Source: Chrysopilus asiliformis (Eukaryota; Arthropoda; Insecta; Diptera; Rhagionidae). Taken from it: a DNA stretch of 64,000 nucleotides. Each line of letters begins with the position of its first letter. Positions within the stretch are counted from its first letter, which is position 1. The translations under genes were made by a program, and so were the position numbers. The stretch covers positions 91,332,327 to 91,396,326 of the forward strand of contig OZ035962.1 of NCBI GenBank assembly GCA_964034945.1, in the 5' to 3' direction. The notes under the pieces are model-generated. The model saw nothing but the letters and a program-made list of their open reading frames with translations. It searched no databases and had not been told where the DNA came from. Of the stretch, positions 50,261 through 62,927 are shown piece after piece.

Positions 50261-53200
50261 TATTGATAAAAGAAAAATCAAAGAAAATTCTAGCACACAA
50301 GTATTCCCGGAAAACGGCGAATTAATTAATTTTTTTCAATAATCTTAGTGTCAAAACTTTTTAACACTAGATTGCCCAAGGAAGTCATTTTGACTGCTTG
50401 CGAACATTTTTTTGTCATCAATTTTTTCCTAATTAATATTTTATTGTAAAAACCTTTCATTCATTTTGAAAACAATATTAGCACACTTTTATCGTCTATT
50501 TTTTAAAAATTACGTCCAATGCCCAAGGGAGTAAAAATTTCAAAATGAATCCATTTGGGCATCTAAGAGTATTGCTAGTATCGGGCATTCTAGTGTTAAA
50601 ATTGTTACAACTTTTACAAAAAAGTTTATCGAAAAAAAATTTCTACGAAATTATCTTACAAATTCTCTACGGCAATGAAAGAAAAATTCCGGAAAATACT
50701 AACAAAACTCTTTTCCTATCAACCAATTTTCATGAGTAGATATCAATTTCAGTGACCTATAACTATTCGTCCCGGATTGGCTACGACAGTCTTAGATTCA
50801 AGCTAAACTTTTGTATTGGATTTTTCAATTTTGTATTAAAACGAATCAAACTCTAGAAAAAAAGCATTTCAAAAGATTTCGCCTGCGGCACATTTGTCTT
50901 TATTGGTATTCTTACAAATTCTGTTGCCATTATTTATGAAATGTAAAGAGGATGAAAAATTTAGTTGATTTTCCCTTGAGACTCTGTAGCTATTAATTTC
51001 AATCTTTGCCACCAATTCTATGTAAACAATTTCGCCAGCGGTGATAATTTCTTATTCCTTTTTCGTTGATTTTGGTCCAAATAAAGATTCAATTTTTATA
51101 AAATCTTGTTGTTTTGTGCTGCCATCCACCTCACCCACTCGCCCATCCACCTCACCCACTTGTCCCGGATTGATCCAAAAAAAATATGGTCACCTTATAA
51201 CTCTTCTGAAGGTACATAAGTGGCAACACTAACAGTTTCTAGCAAGTAAAGTACCTTAATTCGATCTCGCCAATTACTTCTGGAGGAATTGCACATTTCG
51301 GATAAGGGCCACGTTGTAGGAAATCGCGTTGTAAAGGTACCGCGTTGTAAGAAATCGCGTTGTTAAGGTACCGCGTTGCACGAGGTTTACCAGTACTTAA
51401 AAATTTTCTCGGTATAAACTTTCGACTCAATTGTAAGCAAATAAAATAAAAAAGACTTTTTTTCTGCTTGATTTTTTGCGCCGTTTTTAGGTCAATGGCA
51501 CTTTCTCTCTCTCAGTGATATATCTGTCTTTTTTCTTCATTTTCACAATTTTCAGCCCATTTGAACTTATGTGTGATAATACCTTTAAGGGACGTGGAGA
51601 AGACGTTTAATTTATATTGCCATCACTAAATAGAACCAAACCACACAATTCATTAACAAGAATGTTTCCTTTCGATATTAGACAAAAAATATAATATTTC
51701 AATATTAATTTATTTGTATTTGCTAGAAAACGGTGTGTTTGTATTGTTGTCAAATTAAACTTTGATTACACGCGAAAAACGAAAAAAAAAATCAAACGCC
51801 TCCACGAACAGTAAAGCAATTAATTTAATCAAAAAAAAGCCAGAATTTTGTTTGTCAATCGACGATGTGGAAAAATTTCTCTTGTTTGTTCTTTGATTTG
51901 TTGAAAAAAAAACATACAAACTCTGAATTTCAACACACCACAAAAAGAAACATTTATTATTTTACTGCTTTTGAACACACTTACATGTACAACTCAAAAG
52001 CATACTGAATGAATTTTTGACAAGAAAAAAAATCGTACTCGCTGTATTTTCTACTATAATACACGGAAAAATATTCATGAATTTATTTTTCGGTTATGGT
52101 TGGTGAAATTTAATTGAAAAACTTTTCCAATTTACATTTTTTTGGACATTCATATTCATCAGTCAAGAAACTCTTGAAATTCAGTGTGTATTTAAAGTAC
52201 AAAGGCGATGAATAGCATCGAGATGCCAAAATATTATCCCCCCTCCCCACCTTACCACGTTACACAACACCCATTCACCACAAACTCCTTCACCTTGAAG
52301 GAAAACGATGGGTTTTCGATGTTCCACGTTACAATTTTTCCCTTAAATGACGACATCTTTGAAGGTACATGTTGTTAGCAACAGCAGGGAAAAAAATCCC
52401 GTACACAGAAACGTAAGGAAAATCGGGTAAAAAATCCAGGCTTTTCTTTCAAAGGAAAAACATTTTCATTATCGACATCATGATTATGTGAATACGTTCA
52501 GTTGAGATATTCAGATGTTTTCCCACTAAAAGACGTTGTGCTGACATTAAAATTGGCATTGGCCGGATTTTCTCAGTCAACGACATTAAACCCTGAATGT
52601 TCACCGGCAATTCTCCGAACATTATTCATGTCCTTATACTCATATACATAATATATATGTATATTAAAGCACGTACACGTTTGCTGTGAAATCCTTTGTC
52701 ATTCTTTTGTTTTATATGTTAAATACTCTTTGACATCGGTAAACAGAATTTCCTGCAAAAAAAATCCAAAAGCAAAAAAAAATGAAAATCTGAAAAAAGT
52801 CCTTTGCAAGTAAAATCCTACAGTAGCTCTACTTTCTGTTGGTGAATTTTCTTGTCTATGTTTATTTAGCAGGCCAAGAGACATCGAATGAATTTTAACG
52901 TAGACATCGCACTAAAATCCTTATTCGCTCTGCAACTCCCTCCTACCCCCTTACTTTCCCCTCATACTTCATATACCACGAGGACTTGTCTGTCTATTTT
53001 ACTTGAAATTTCAATAATATAGGCTGTAAAACGACACTGGGTTGGTGAAATGGGAGAAGATCTGTGATAAATGGAAAAAAAGTCGAAATCAAAGGATGCA
53101 AATATGGGGAAGGCTCCAAATTATTTCCTGAAATTCCTCGTTCTTAGTTTAAGAATAAAAGCGGACTAAACCCACCCCAACCCTCCATGCATCGGCCTTG

Positions 53201-54534
53201 TTCATTCATGCAGTACCTAAAAATTTTCCTGCTCCATGTTGACAGAGAGTGTTGAAGGAAATGTGATCTGAATTTTTAGTTTGTTCCAAAATGTCCTTCT
53301 TCAACCCTCGGCTGTTCTTGGTCCCTCTATTCCGCTCGCTCGTATTTTATCTCTGCACCAAACCGTATCTTGAAAGAACGCTGCTGTATTTTCCAATACC
53401 GAAAAAAAACTTGTGCAACTGTAAATAAAGGACTCTCCATCAGGAAAAAACCCCTTTTTCACTTAGTTTTCACCAAGCATCAGAATCGCTCTGAATAAAA
53501 CGAATGAGACCATTAGTCTTGTATTTGACTTGGACCGTCAGTATCCAATAGAAACTCTGCCCACACAATGTTTTCATGAATTTTTACTGTAGGTGCCTTT
53601 ACATCTTTTTTTTATTTAATGCTATATGAATATATACCAAGGTGTCTCGTATGTAAACACTCTGATGCTCTTTTCCGTTCAGCTCTTAATTGAAACCCTT
53701 CTTGTCACATGCGGACATTTTTCTGTCCTCATGTTTTTTTTTCTCTTGTTATTCCGCTTTTATTGCTTTTCACCCTTGAATAAACTTACTGAAAAAGTTC
53801 GTTTTTTTCTATAAAGCTTTTTAATTTTTTCGTGAATTTTTCAAGCAAATGAATACTTCTTGTTAAGCTGAGTTTTTACATTTAATTAAATTGCTCTGAA
53901 TTTTATTTAATTGGGGCAAAAAAAGCCACACTGAAAGGTTTAAATGTTCCATTTTGAATTTTTTTAAAAGTTGTAAGAGGATCGCTTTTGTAATTTTAAA
54001 TTTTTCCGAAAAGTAAACAGAGAATCATTTTGAATAATTGTTTCGTCGGTTTGTCTAAAAGCTTGTTCCACCAACGAGAAAAAGAAACATTTTTTTCAAT
54101 TTTTTCAAGAACGGTTGGTAAATTAGCTAATTATAAAAGAAAGAAAATTAACAAATATGCGCCGCAGGCGAACATTTTAAAAACAATTAAAAATCACAGT
54201 TTCAAGAGAATAATAATTCCATTTCTTGTGCTTTTTCACATTCCATCAATTAATGTAACTGCCTTAAGCAGACAATATATATAATTTATAGCAAAGTCAA
54301 GTTACTTCAAATAAAGATTTGGTGGTTTAACAATTTGGATAAGTATTCCTTGTATTGTATATTTTAATCGGAGTGCAACGTGCAGCTACGTCGTCGTCAT
54401 GGATTTTGGGTGACGCTAAGAGCGGCACAATTGCTCAGGAGTATAACTGAGCCACCCTGTCTTTAGGGGACATAAATACGGAGACCTAACTCCTAGATCG
54501 GGAGTTCGTCGTTAGGTTAATGCACAAAATACTA
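50261..54534. other. Gene-poor stretch with a short tandem motif
   Basis: No gene recognised in 4.3 kb. At about 51309-51380 the words AATCGCGTTGTAA / GGTACCGCGTTG alternate (tandem, about 28-bp period); an inverted cousin lies at 58195-58250. At 54360-54520 a less AT-rich island contains ACCTAACTCC…GGAGTTCGTCGTTAGGT, a small hairpin of unknown nature. Confidence 0.45.
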
Positions 54535-54735
54535 AAAAAAATTAAATAAAGCTTTTTTTTAAAAAAAAATGCACAAATTTTTTGGTGCTGTATATCAGAA
54601 ATGATAAATATTTATTTTTTTTTTTCATGCTTTTATCTGGCTTTGATTTCAGATACACAGTAGCAAAAAAATATTTTTTTTTTCTTTTTTAGTGCATTTT
54701 TTTAATGAAAGCTTTTTTTAATTTTTTTTTTATTT
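54535..54735. repeat. Fold-back repeat R3, copy 4
   Basis: Same plan as 15509-15690: AAATGCACAAATTTTTTGGT, GCTGTATATCAGAAATGA, then CTTTTATCTGGCTTTGATTT and CACAGTAGC, ending TTTTTAGTGCATTTTTTT. Confidence 0.65.
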
Positions 54736-54982
54736 ATTTGTTTTTTTTTTTATTTTTGCCGTAAATTGATATCTTTTACCGTTATTGGGATATTTCAATT
54801 TTTGTATTGTTAAACACACATCTTACAGGATATAAAATTTTTTTCATTTTTCGCTTTAATGATTTTTTTTGTATCTCTAACGGTTCTCAACATATTTCAA
54901 AAAAATCAAAGTTTTTGAAAATTTCTCGGAAACTTTGAGTTCTAAAAAAAGCATATAAATTTCCTACATTTTTTAAACGTTG

Positions 54983-55022
54983 TACGCATTTCTACGCATT
55001 TCTACGCATTTCTACGCATTTT
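54983..55022. repeat. 10-bp tandem repeat, four units
   Basis: T(C/G)TACGCATT repeated four times, embedded in R2-like text ('tttaacggttctcaagatat'). Confidence 0.8.
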
Positions 55023-55079
55023 TAACGGTTCTCAAGATATTTGAAAAAAAACACTATTTTTTACATATTTTTTCCGAAA

Positions 55080-58000
55080 CTAAATATTGCAGAGGAAAGT
55101 TTTGTGTTGAACACAACTGATATTCTTTAATACTTCCAGTAAAAAAATCGTTTAAAAGAAATTATCTAAAGCTGCATTTAATTTTTAATTAAAATTTTTA
55201 ATATTATCATAACAAAATCATTTTTACCTCTAATTAAATGTAAAATATATTTTTAGCATATAAATAGTTTGTTTATCTGGTAACCACTCCAGCAAAACTA
55301 CCCTGGAACAGTATTTATTTTGCGCCAATAGAATCTTAAAATTTGCATTCCAAGTATTTGTAATGAATAAATTAACATTTTCACAAAATAATCTCAACTA
55401 GCGGAAATCGCATCAGTAAAAGATTTCAAATAAATAATCTTCACTATTTTCCATTATTCATAATACTGGTTTATATGTATGTTATTATCTTTTATTCGAT
55501 GAGAGAACATTTTAAATAATTTTTTTAATGAAAGAATTTATAGACCTTGAAGCGTAACATTAACCCTTCCATGGCATATAAAAGTGTAAATTAATGATGT
55601 AATTAAGATCAGCCATAAAGACCAGTTTTCACTCTTCCGTTGAAGTTCCTGTTGAGAAGGACTTTCAAAAGCGATTAATAGTTTTCAAAGCGGAAACTTT
55701 CCACTTGAACGGATTCACCTCCAATTTAATACGATATATACAAATTTTATATATATTTAACGAATACTTAGTACCTTTGGCCGTTGGCTTTTGAATTTGT
55801 TCTTTCACAATTTACAACAAAACCATACTCAGATACGTTGATGCGAACTTTAAGTACTTGGCTGTAACACTTGCTTTTGTTACATAGTTTATGTACACCT
55901 AAATTCATACAAATTTATTCATCTAAAAGGTATTAAATATACACGATAAATGGGTACTCTTAGTAATTTTATTTTCTTCGCAGTTTTATTTCGATGTAAA
56001 GATAAACTAGATATACATTAAGCTATCTTTATTTATGTATAGGATAACTAATTCAATGTATTTTAGTTTGAGGACCATAAGACCTTGTAAAGTGAATTTT
56101 GAATTCTGCATTATTAAAGTTAGCATCAAACTAATACCTTTAGTGTATATACCCACCTACATTCTTTGTGAAAGTGAAAATTGAATCTTAAGAGTGCGAA
56201 AATCTGCTTTAGCCTAAAGAGCTGTGCTGTGAGATAATACATTTCTTACTTAAGATTGTTTAAAGGAGAATATTTTAGTAAAAGTAATTTTTAACAGCTT
56301 GGTTTTTAAAAGTTTTCCCAGCAGACCATATGAATGTCAAGTGATTCACTAGTGATTCGTTGGCATTAACTTTAGAGGTACTCCTAATGGTGTTGGATTT
56401 TCTCCACCGGTGAATGTAAAAGTAGCGAATAAGTGAACCATTTGGGTGAATTGTAAATTATTCACTTCATTTTGTTGAACAAAAAATGATTGTGAAGTAA
56501 TTTCCGCCACTAGCGAGTCATCTTGGAGAATCTTAGGTGAATATACTTGATATCTCTGTTTTCCAGAAACTTGAAGAGGTAAAAAGTTCTTTTTAATTAT
56601 TTATTTCGTATTTGTGAAATGACTAAAGCCAAATCAAAATATTTGCATATTTTCTTCATATACTTCCTATTCACTCACTTTTGATAAACATTCATTTCGG
56701 CTGATCAACATTCACCTTTTCTTTGAATCACTCTGAATTACTCACACGATGTTCACTTAAACTGATTTCAGGTTAACATACATTTGCTGATCTGCAGGGT
56801 TTATTTAGCTAGCTTTCGTGTGTGTTTGTTTGTTTACTTGACTATTTGTCAGGGTCAAATCTTGTAATCTAATTTTGACCCACTTTGACTCATCCGATTG
56901 ACTTGAAATTTTGCACACATACGTAGTTCAATATTTTCACTACGTCATCCTTGCGGTTCATAACGAGGCCACTATTTGTGGTTCATAACGAGGCCACTAT
57001 TTGTAGCCCCGCTCTACCCTACTAATGCGGAGTCTTCCATTACCTGATTATGCCGCTTTCTATCTCCAATTTATTATTTATAGCAAAAAAATTAAACTGT
57101 ACTGGTATATCCAGGAAAAACAAATGCTTCTGGATTTAACTTTCCTTTATGTGAATTAATTTCGGTGCATATTCTCCCATCCAAAACAAACCAAATCATC
57201 CAATTTATTTGCATTTTTTTCCTATCCCAGTAGGTTTATATTTTAATTTATATCCGCCACAAACAGATCCGATATTTTTCAACAGTGATTTGCATATCAG
57301 ATAATTACATTTGTGGATGCCACCACCGTTGCTATTTTTTTGTCTGACTTCCAAACACTACGCTTTTCTGCGAGTTAAAATTTTACAGGTGTACAGAAAG
57401 ATTTTTTAAATAACACATATTTTTAAATAACACATTTTTCATCGGGTCAGCAATATTTTTAAAAACATTACTTGCAGAGAATCGGTTTAACCATGTTTCT
57501 ACAAAACTAATATATCCCTTGGCACTGACAAGTTAGATTTCAGGTTAAATTTCCACTTTCAATATCCTGACAGTTTCTGATGAGTAAAAATGTGTTTCTT
57601 TTATCAACTCAAAAAAAATTGCGAAAATCCCGGTAAAAAGGTGTCTTCGTTTTGATTTCGGTCTCAAAAATATCTATTTTCAATACGCCAGCAACACAAA
57701 CCGATTCTTGCGTTTGAGTAAAAAAAAATGCCGGACGGACGTTTCCTTCTGGAATGAAATGTAAAAATTGCGTTTGAAAGGAAGGTAAGATACCCAGATC
57801 CTCAATCAAATTGATTAAAACTGACAAGATTGATTGCTTATGTCGTTTCAATTTACATTTATTGTATTTAAACGGAATTCCATGCTATTTGCTAGGAATG
57901 AATCCTTTTTATATCAATGGAAATATATGGGCAGAGATTTCTATTTCTGGTTAGTTTTTTTTCTGTTATGTCGCTGTCATCGTTTGGGGAAACATTTCTC

Positions 58001-58273
58001 CTTAAAAAAAAAATTTCGTCCTGTGGAAATTATGTATTCCGCAGCGCGTAAACTTTACAAGATATCAACGACATAAACAAAAATATATATGACCGGAAGA
58101 CCCAAGCAACAGAGTTAGATTCGTAATAAAATAATACTGATTTTTACTCAAATAAATTTTTTGTCAGGGCCAATTGTCAAATACAAACCTCCTACAATGC
58201 GGTACCTTTGCGGTTTCACTACAACGCGATTTTCGCCACAACGCGGTTAATAAGTTATATTTTTCATGTCCAA
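55080..58273. other. Gene-poor stretch
   Basis: 3.2 kb of AT-rich DNA. A 24-bp direct doubling around 56950-57003 (ATAACGAGGCCACTATTTGT twice) is the only clear structure. Short frames have no motif. Confidence 0.45.
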
Positions 58274-58545
58274 CACTCAGAAAAATGTCCAGGTCAACTT
58301 TTTGTCAGGTTAACTCTGACCTTACAGAGGTGTCTGTAAGCCAGCTAGCGGTCAGAGTTAACCTATCTAAGGTCAACTCGTGCAGCTCCCAATGCCCTAC
58401 TTCACCTGCTGGTGGCTTAATTTCAGAATTTCTCCGACCACAGGTCAACTCAGTTTTACTTGCCCACATGCAGGCGAACGCGCGCCTGCCCGAGGCCAAT
58501 TACGCCGTATGTAGGTCGTCGAGTTAGCCTCCATTTTTCTGAGTG
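58274..58545. mobile_element. MITE with 2-bp duplication, copy 2
   Basis: TIRs CACTCAGAAAAATG / complement, flanked by AA on both sides; interior blocks as in 33637-33939. A 117-codon frame crossing it is an accident of the MITE sequence. Confidence 0.8.
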
Positions 58546-58729
58546 AACAAGGCAAAAAAATCGCGATCTTCACATTACAAAATTAATGTACGAAATAAAT
58601 AATTAAAATGAAGGAATGGTCCGATTTTATCCCCTTAAAAACTTACCCTTGGCATTTCCGAGAAACCATAAAAAATTTTAAGTCTCTAGCTCAATTCTTT
58701 CGACAGTTGTGGTGTTAAGGGGCGGACAG

Positions 58730-58815
58730 GCGGAAATAAAAATCTTTTATCATCCCAAACTACCTGGTGAAGTTCATTTTTGTGCCCGACGATTGGTTTT
58801 ATGCGTTACAAACGG
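58730..58815. repeat. Dispersed repeat R1, 3' fragment
   Basis: Holds 'tttttatcatcccaaactac', 'gaagttcatttttgtg' and GTTACAAACGGTATAC, matching the end part of R1 at 39460-39560. A similar scrap lies near 28205-28290. Confidence 0.45.
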
Positions 58816-58849
58816 TATACTAAATCTTCTATATGATTCTCCTATCTAA

Positions 58850-59330
58850 TTCGGAGCGGAAGGGTCCTGTAAGGATAACGCAAATATCCTTTTACTAAGT
58901 TTTCTTGGAAAAACTTGCTTTAGGGGGTTTTCGGAGTCGCAGATCAAGAATCTGATGTTAGAATTTAAAAAAATTATGAACGGGAGGTCCTGTAAGGATA
59001 TCAATAAAATCCATTTTCCCATTTTTCTCGGAAAAAAACTGTCTTCAGTGGGTTTTGGGGTCGCTGATTAGAAACTTGGTGATGAAATTTCAAAATTCGA
59101 AACGGTAGGTCCTATAAGGATGTCGCAAATATCCATTTTCCAATGTTTTCTGGGGAAAAAAAGCTTTCAGGGGTTTTCGGGGTCGCTGATCACGAATCTG
59201 CTTATGGAATTTTAAAATTATATAAGAAAAGGGAGGTCATAAAGGCAAGTTTTTGAGTTATTTCTTTGTTTTTTGGTCCAAAAAAACTTATGCAAAAAAC
59301 CTCAACCCGACAACGATGGGTATTTATTTA
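58850..59330 (+). repeat. Helitron-like R4 element with three minisatellite units
   Basis: Three roughly 115-bp units, each with GGTCCTGTAAGGAT (or a variant), a TTTTC-rich middle, GGGTTTTCGGGGTCGCTGAT and AATCTG. They are followed by ACTTATGCAAAAAACCTCAA and the hairpin remnant CCCGACAACGATGGGTAT. That tail equals the Helitron-like 3' end at 22700 (minus). Internal minisatellite plus 3' hairpin recalls Drosophila DINE-1 elements. Confidence 0.6.
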
Positions 59331-60466
59331 TTTATTTACAAGATTCTATTGAACAGAAAATAAATTCCAATTAAACAATAGCAAGTTCAATGAAAAAAGA
59401 AAAATAAAATTGATTAAAAATTAATTAATTAAAAAGTTTAATTTTAATTCGATTTTTAAAGTTATTTAGTGGGACGCTTAATGAACCAAACTGATGACTG
59501 TCATGGTTTGTTTGCATCCTAGTAATGGCAGAGTGCAAACCAATATTCAGAGTTACTCTTGGTAAAACAAACATACGATTCAACCTATTTTGAAGCTCGG
59601 GTGGCCTTAAATGTATATATTGGTTTAAATCACAATTTAAGATATTATTTACAATTTTATACAATGTGCATTCGTCAATGAAAAGTCTGCGATTCTCGAG
59701 CGCGGGAATATTTAAAATTTTTAAGCGTTCTTGATAAGATTCATACGGTATCTTAAGTTTGAAGCATATCGAGCGTGTGAACTTCCGTTGTACTCTTTCT
59801 ACACTTTGGGGACCACAAATGGGGACCACACAGGTGCACAATACTCCAAGATATTACGGACAAATTATATAAATAAGGTGACAAAACTACGGAGATTAGA
59901 AAACTCGTTTAATGATCTTAATATAAATCCACACATTTTTTGTGCCTTGTTAACTATATGGTCAATATGCTGGTCAAATTTAAGCTTAGAGTCTATGTAA
60001 ATACCTAAGTCAAGTATTTTGTCAACTTCCGTTAATCTAACGTTGTCGATGAGGTAGTCATTTTGTAAAATATGTTTTTTCAGAGTAAACGTAATTTTAT
60101 TGCACTTATTTATATTAATTGTCAGATTATTAGCAGAACACCATAAACACAGATTTAGGAGGTCATTTTGTAAAATGTTGTAGTCAGTGTCAGAATTTAT
60201 TATTCTATAAATTTTAAGATCGTCAGCGAATAAGAGACAATGAGAATTGATGAATTGCGGAAGGTCATTAATAAAAACAAGGAACATTAAGGGACCAAGT
60301 ATGGAACCTTGAGGGACGCCACTACTGGGAGTAAATACTGAAGACAGACTATTTTTAAACCTTACTCTATTCGGTCTGTGATTTTTACTGCATTTCGACG
60401 ATAGTAAAATTGAACTATCAATTAAATTTAAGTTTGCTAAAATGTTACTTGGAGTCCCCCAACAAA
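59325..60466 (-). mobile_element. 5'-truncated Jockey-type LINE
   Basis: Non-LTR retrotransposon fragment inserted at the 3' end of an R4/Helitron unit; it ends in a (TAAA)n-type tail on the minus strand (59325-59345). Only the second half of reverse transcriptase and the C-terminal region remain; the endonuclease and ORF1 are absent. 5' truncation is usual for LINE insertion. Confidence 0.85.
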
Positions 60467-60470
60467 ACAA
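59425..60470 (-). pseudogene. LINE reverse transcriptase fragment, frameshifted
   Basis: First frame (59865-60470) has GVPQGSILGPLMFLVFINDL, the catalytic box LLFADDLKIYR and INKCNKITFT, then LGIYIDSKLKFDQHI: RT motifs 4-7 of the Jockey/I/R1 group. It stops at a TAA (59865-59867). The second frame (59425-59841) has SVERVQRKFTRSICFKL … FKNRIKIKLFN, the usual C-terminal region. A doubled GGGGACCACA (about 59809-59832) explains the frame change. Dead copy. Confidence 0.88.
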
Positions 60471-62900
60471 TTTGGTCCTTTCCTAACTTTAGATTTTCGT
60501 TCGCCCTCCCAAAATCGGTACCATCGAAAATTCGTAGATCCCGACCGTCTCATAAAACATCTTCTTTTTTCCCTCCGTCTCCTAAAAGACCTACTTTTTC
60601 TAAGACACCTTCTTTTTTTTGTTTTCAAACACTCATTTTTTAAGGAATTCCTTTCTCATTTTCCCTTGAGTTGGAGGTTTGAGTTGATTCACGCTTTTCG
60701 TGCATTACATATACATCAAGTGGCAATCAATTGAAATTCAAGTCACATTAAGTCTTGTCATTTTTCCCCAATGTCTTTTTCTTTTAACTGTCACAAGGCA
60801 CGGGCACTGCGGTGTCGTTTGAATCTAAGATGATTTTGATTTACACCCTCATCTTTAACACCGCGGCCGAACAAAAAAAAAGGCAACACAGGAGAATGGG
60901 CGACATTTCCGACCAGAATTAAGTCAAACCGATTGGTAAGGGCTGAAGGGCGTTTACACCCAGCATAAAAAGGGAATCTTGGCACATATTTTTCATGTAT
61001 TGAAATGTGATAACTGATGCGTCATTACGAAGTGTCATAGTGAGTGACATTTTTGTTTATGTTGACAGTTTACGGGTGCTCCATGATCAAAATACGCGAG
61101 AGGTTTCCCGAAAACAACTCCAACAGGAGGCCGAATCTCAAGCACGAGACATGATTTATTCCTCGGAAGTCATATTTTATTTCTTTGGAATTCAAAAATT
61201 TCTGCCCTGCTTTTTTAAATTAAAGACGAAATAAAAGATTGTCAAAATGCTTAGAGAAATTTCGTACTTTTTGTTCGATATTCGTATGGCTAACCAGACA
61301 AGTTGACATTAAATTCAATTTTACATTTTTCATCTTCAGAAAATGGGCTTTCCACTCTATTCAACAAACGTATCTATTTTATATGGAAAAGTCAAGGAAA
61401 AGAATTTGACCCAATTTTATTGTTGGCAATTATTAAAGGCAAATGGGTGTAAAATGACTTGTATAAAATTTATATAAAGAAACTATTACACACATTTCGC
61501 GTCGTTAAATTTTTTTTTAAATATTTAAGCATTTTTTAGATTCATTAAATTCTTACTATCAAAAGTGTCTGTGATTATGCACAATCTAATAATGAAAACC
61601 TGGTCAAAATCCTTCATTAGTTCAAAAGACGACAGAACAAAAGGATAACAAGAAAATAGAATTTTGGTCCAGTCATCTAAATTATATATTCATTATTCAG
61701 AAATATTTAACAGACTTACCCCCCAATTCTTTGCCTGAAAAACACCAGAAGTTTAAACTTTCACTGAAAAACCGGGCATTAGAGATTCACCACGATGTCC
61801 TCATCTGACAGCACTTACTCATAGACGTCAAATTTGGCTGTTTATTGACCTTAGATTTTTTCTGAAATCATGAAGTTTTCAAAACTATGGAAATTATCCA
61901 AAAAATTGTGTAAAAAAGACATTGCGGATCTTGAAAAACATGTGAATAGTTTTGTATCTGTTAAGAATAGCTTTGTACGGTATTCAGACCGTTTGAAATG
62001 AAAATGATCTAAAAAATATTACGTAAAAATTGAATTAACAGTTTTTAAGATACACAATATCGTTTTTAAATGATTTTGTATAATTTCAGCAACGAGCAAA
62101 CAAATTTATGGTTAAATAATGCATTGCACTCATATAAATATTTCATTTGATAGACATAAAACTAATGAAGTTGCAGGTATGCGTTGATGTAAATCCAGCC
62201 AATAAAAAAATCGTTTTTTGTGTCATTAAAGGTAAACAATTCCACGAAGACACAATATTTCATGAGTTTTCCAGAAATACTATAAAAAATCTGGTTATTG
62301 CAGCTTTTTTCCTCGTCCTCCATGCAATGCAACTTTTTCTACAATTTTCTCCAAAACGGAGAATTTAATCAAAAACCTGTGACGCAAAAAACGTTCAGAA
62401 TACAATTTTACACAACTTGTCTATACATAAAAAAATTATTGGAGCCCTCCCCAACACTGATTTTTCGAGTTTTAAACGCAACACACGAGTTAAGAGGTCG
62501 TAAGAGGACATCGGTGAAGTCCTCTTAAATTAAAAGATTTTTGAGGTTAGAACCGTCTGATAACTTTTCATCAGAATATGAAAACCGTTTACAAAAATTC
62601 ACCACGAAAGCACAGTATACAGTAAGCAAACTCGAAAATAACCCAATTTAACATGTAAGAGTAAAGAAAACACACCATATTCATAGGCAAAAAACACGAG
62701 AGCAAACAGCACAGCCATATATGCGTGTAACCGAAAATTTGTAAACAAAAGCGACACAGCTGATCGGTATCTTGTGCATTTCGCAGTGTTTTGCGTGAAA
62801 TTTAGTCGGCATAAAGATAAAATACTAAATCAAATATCAGCGGAATACACGAAATAGTATGGAAAAATACTAAATTATAAACTTTCTGTTTAAATCACTC
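60471..62900. other. Gene-poor stretch
   Basis: No supported exon or transposon end. Pyrimidine-rich text at 60550-60650 (TTCTTTTTTCCCTCC-like) and a 75-codon frame at 61007-61234 without motif are the only items of note. Confidence 0.45.
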
Positions 62901-62927
62901 ACTTCATTTCACAGGAAATTATAAAAA

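Noticed and set aside
58174..58527. 117-codon frame
   Set aside because: Lies on the CACTCAG-type MITE; the homologous MITE at 33637 breaks it.
60437..60643. Arg/Lys/Ser/Pro-rich opposing frames beside the LINE
   Set aside because: Products of a low-complexity CT-rich stretch; no motif and frames on both strands.
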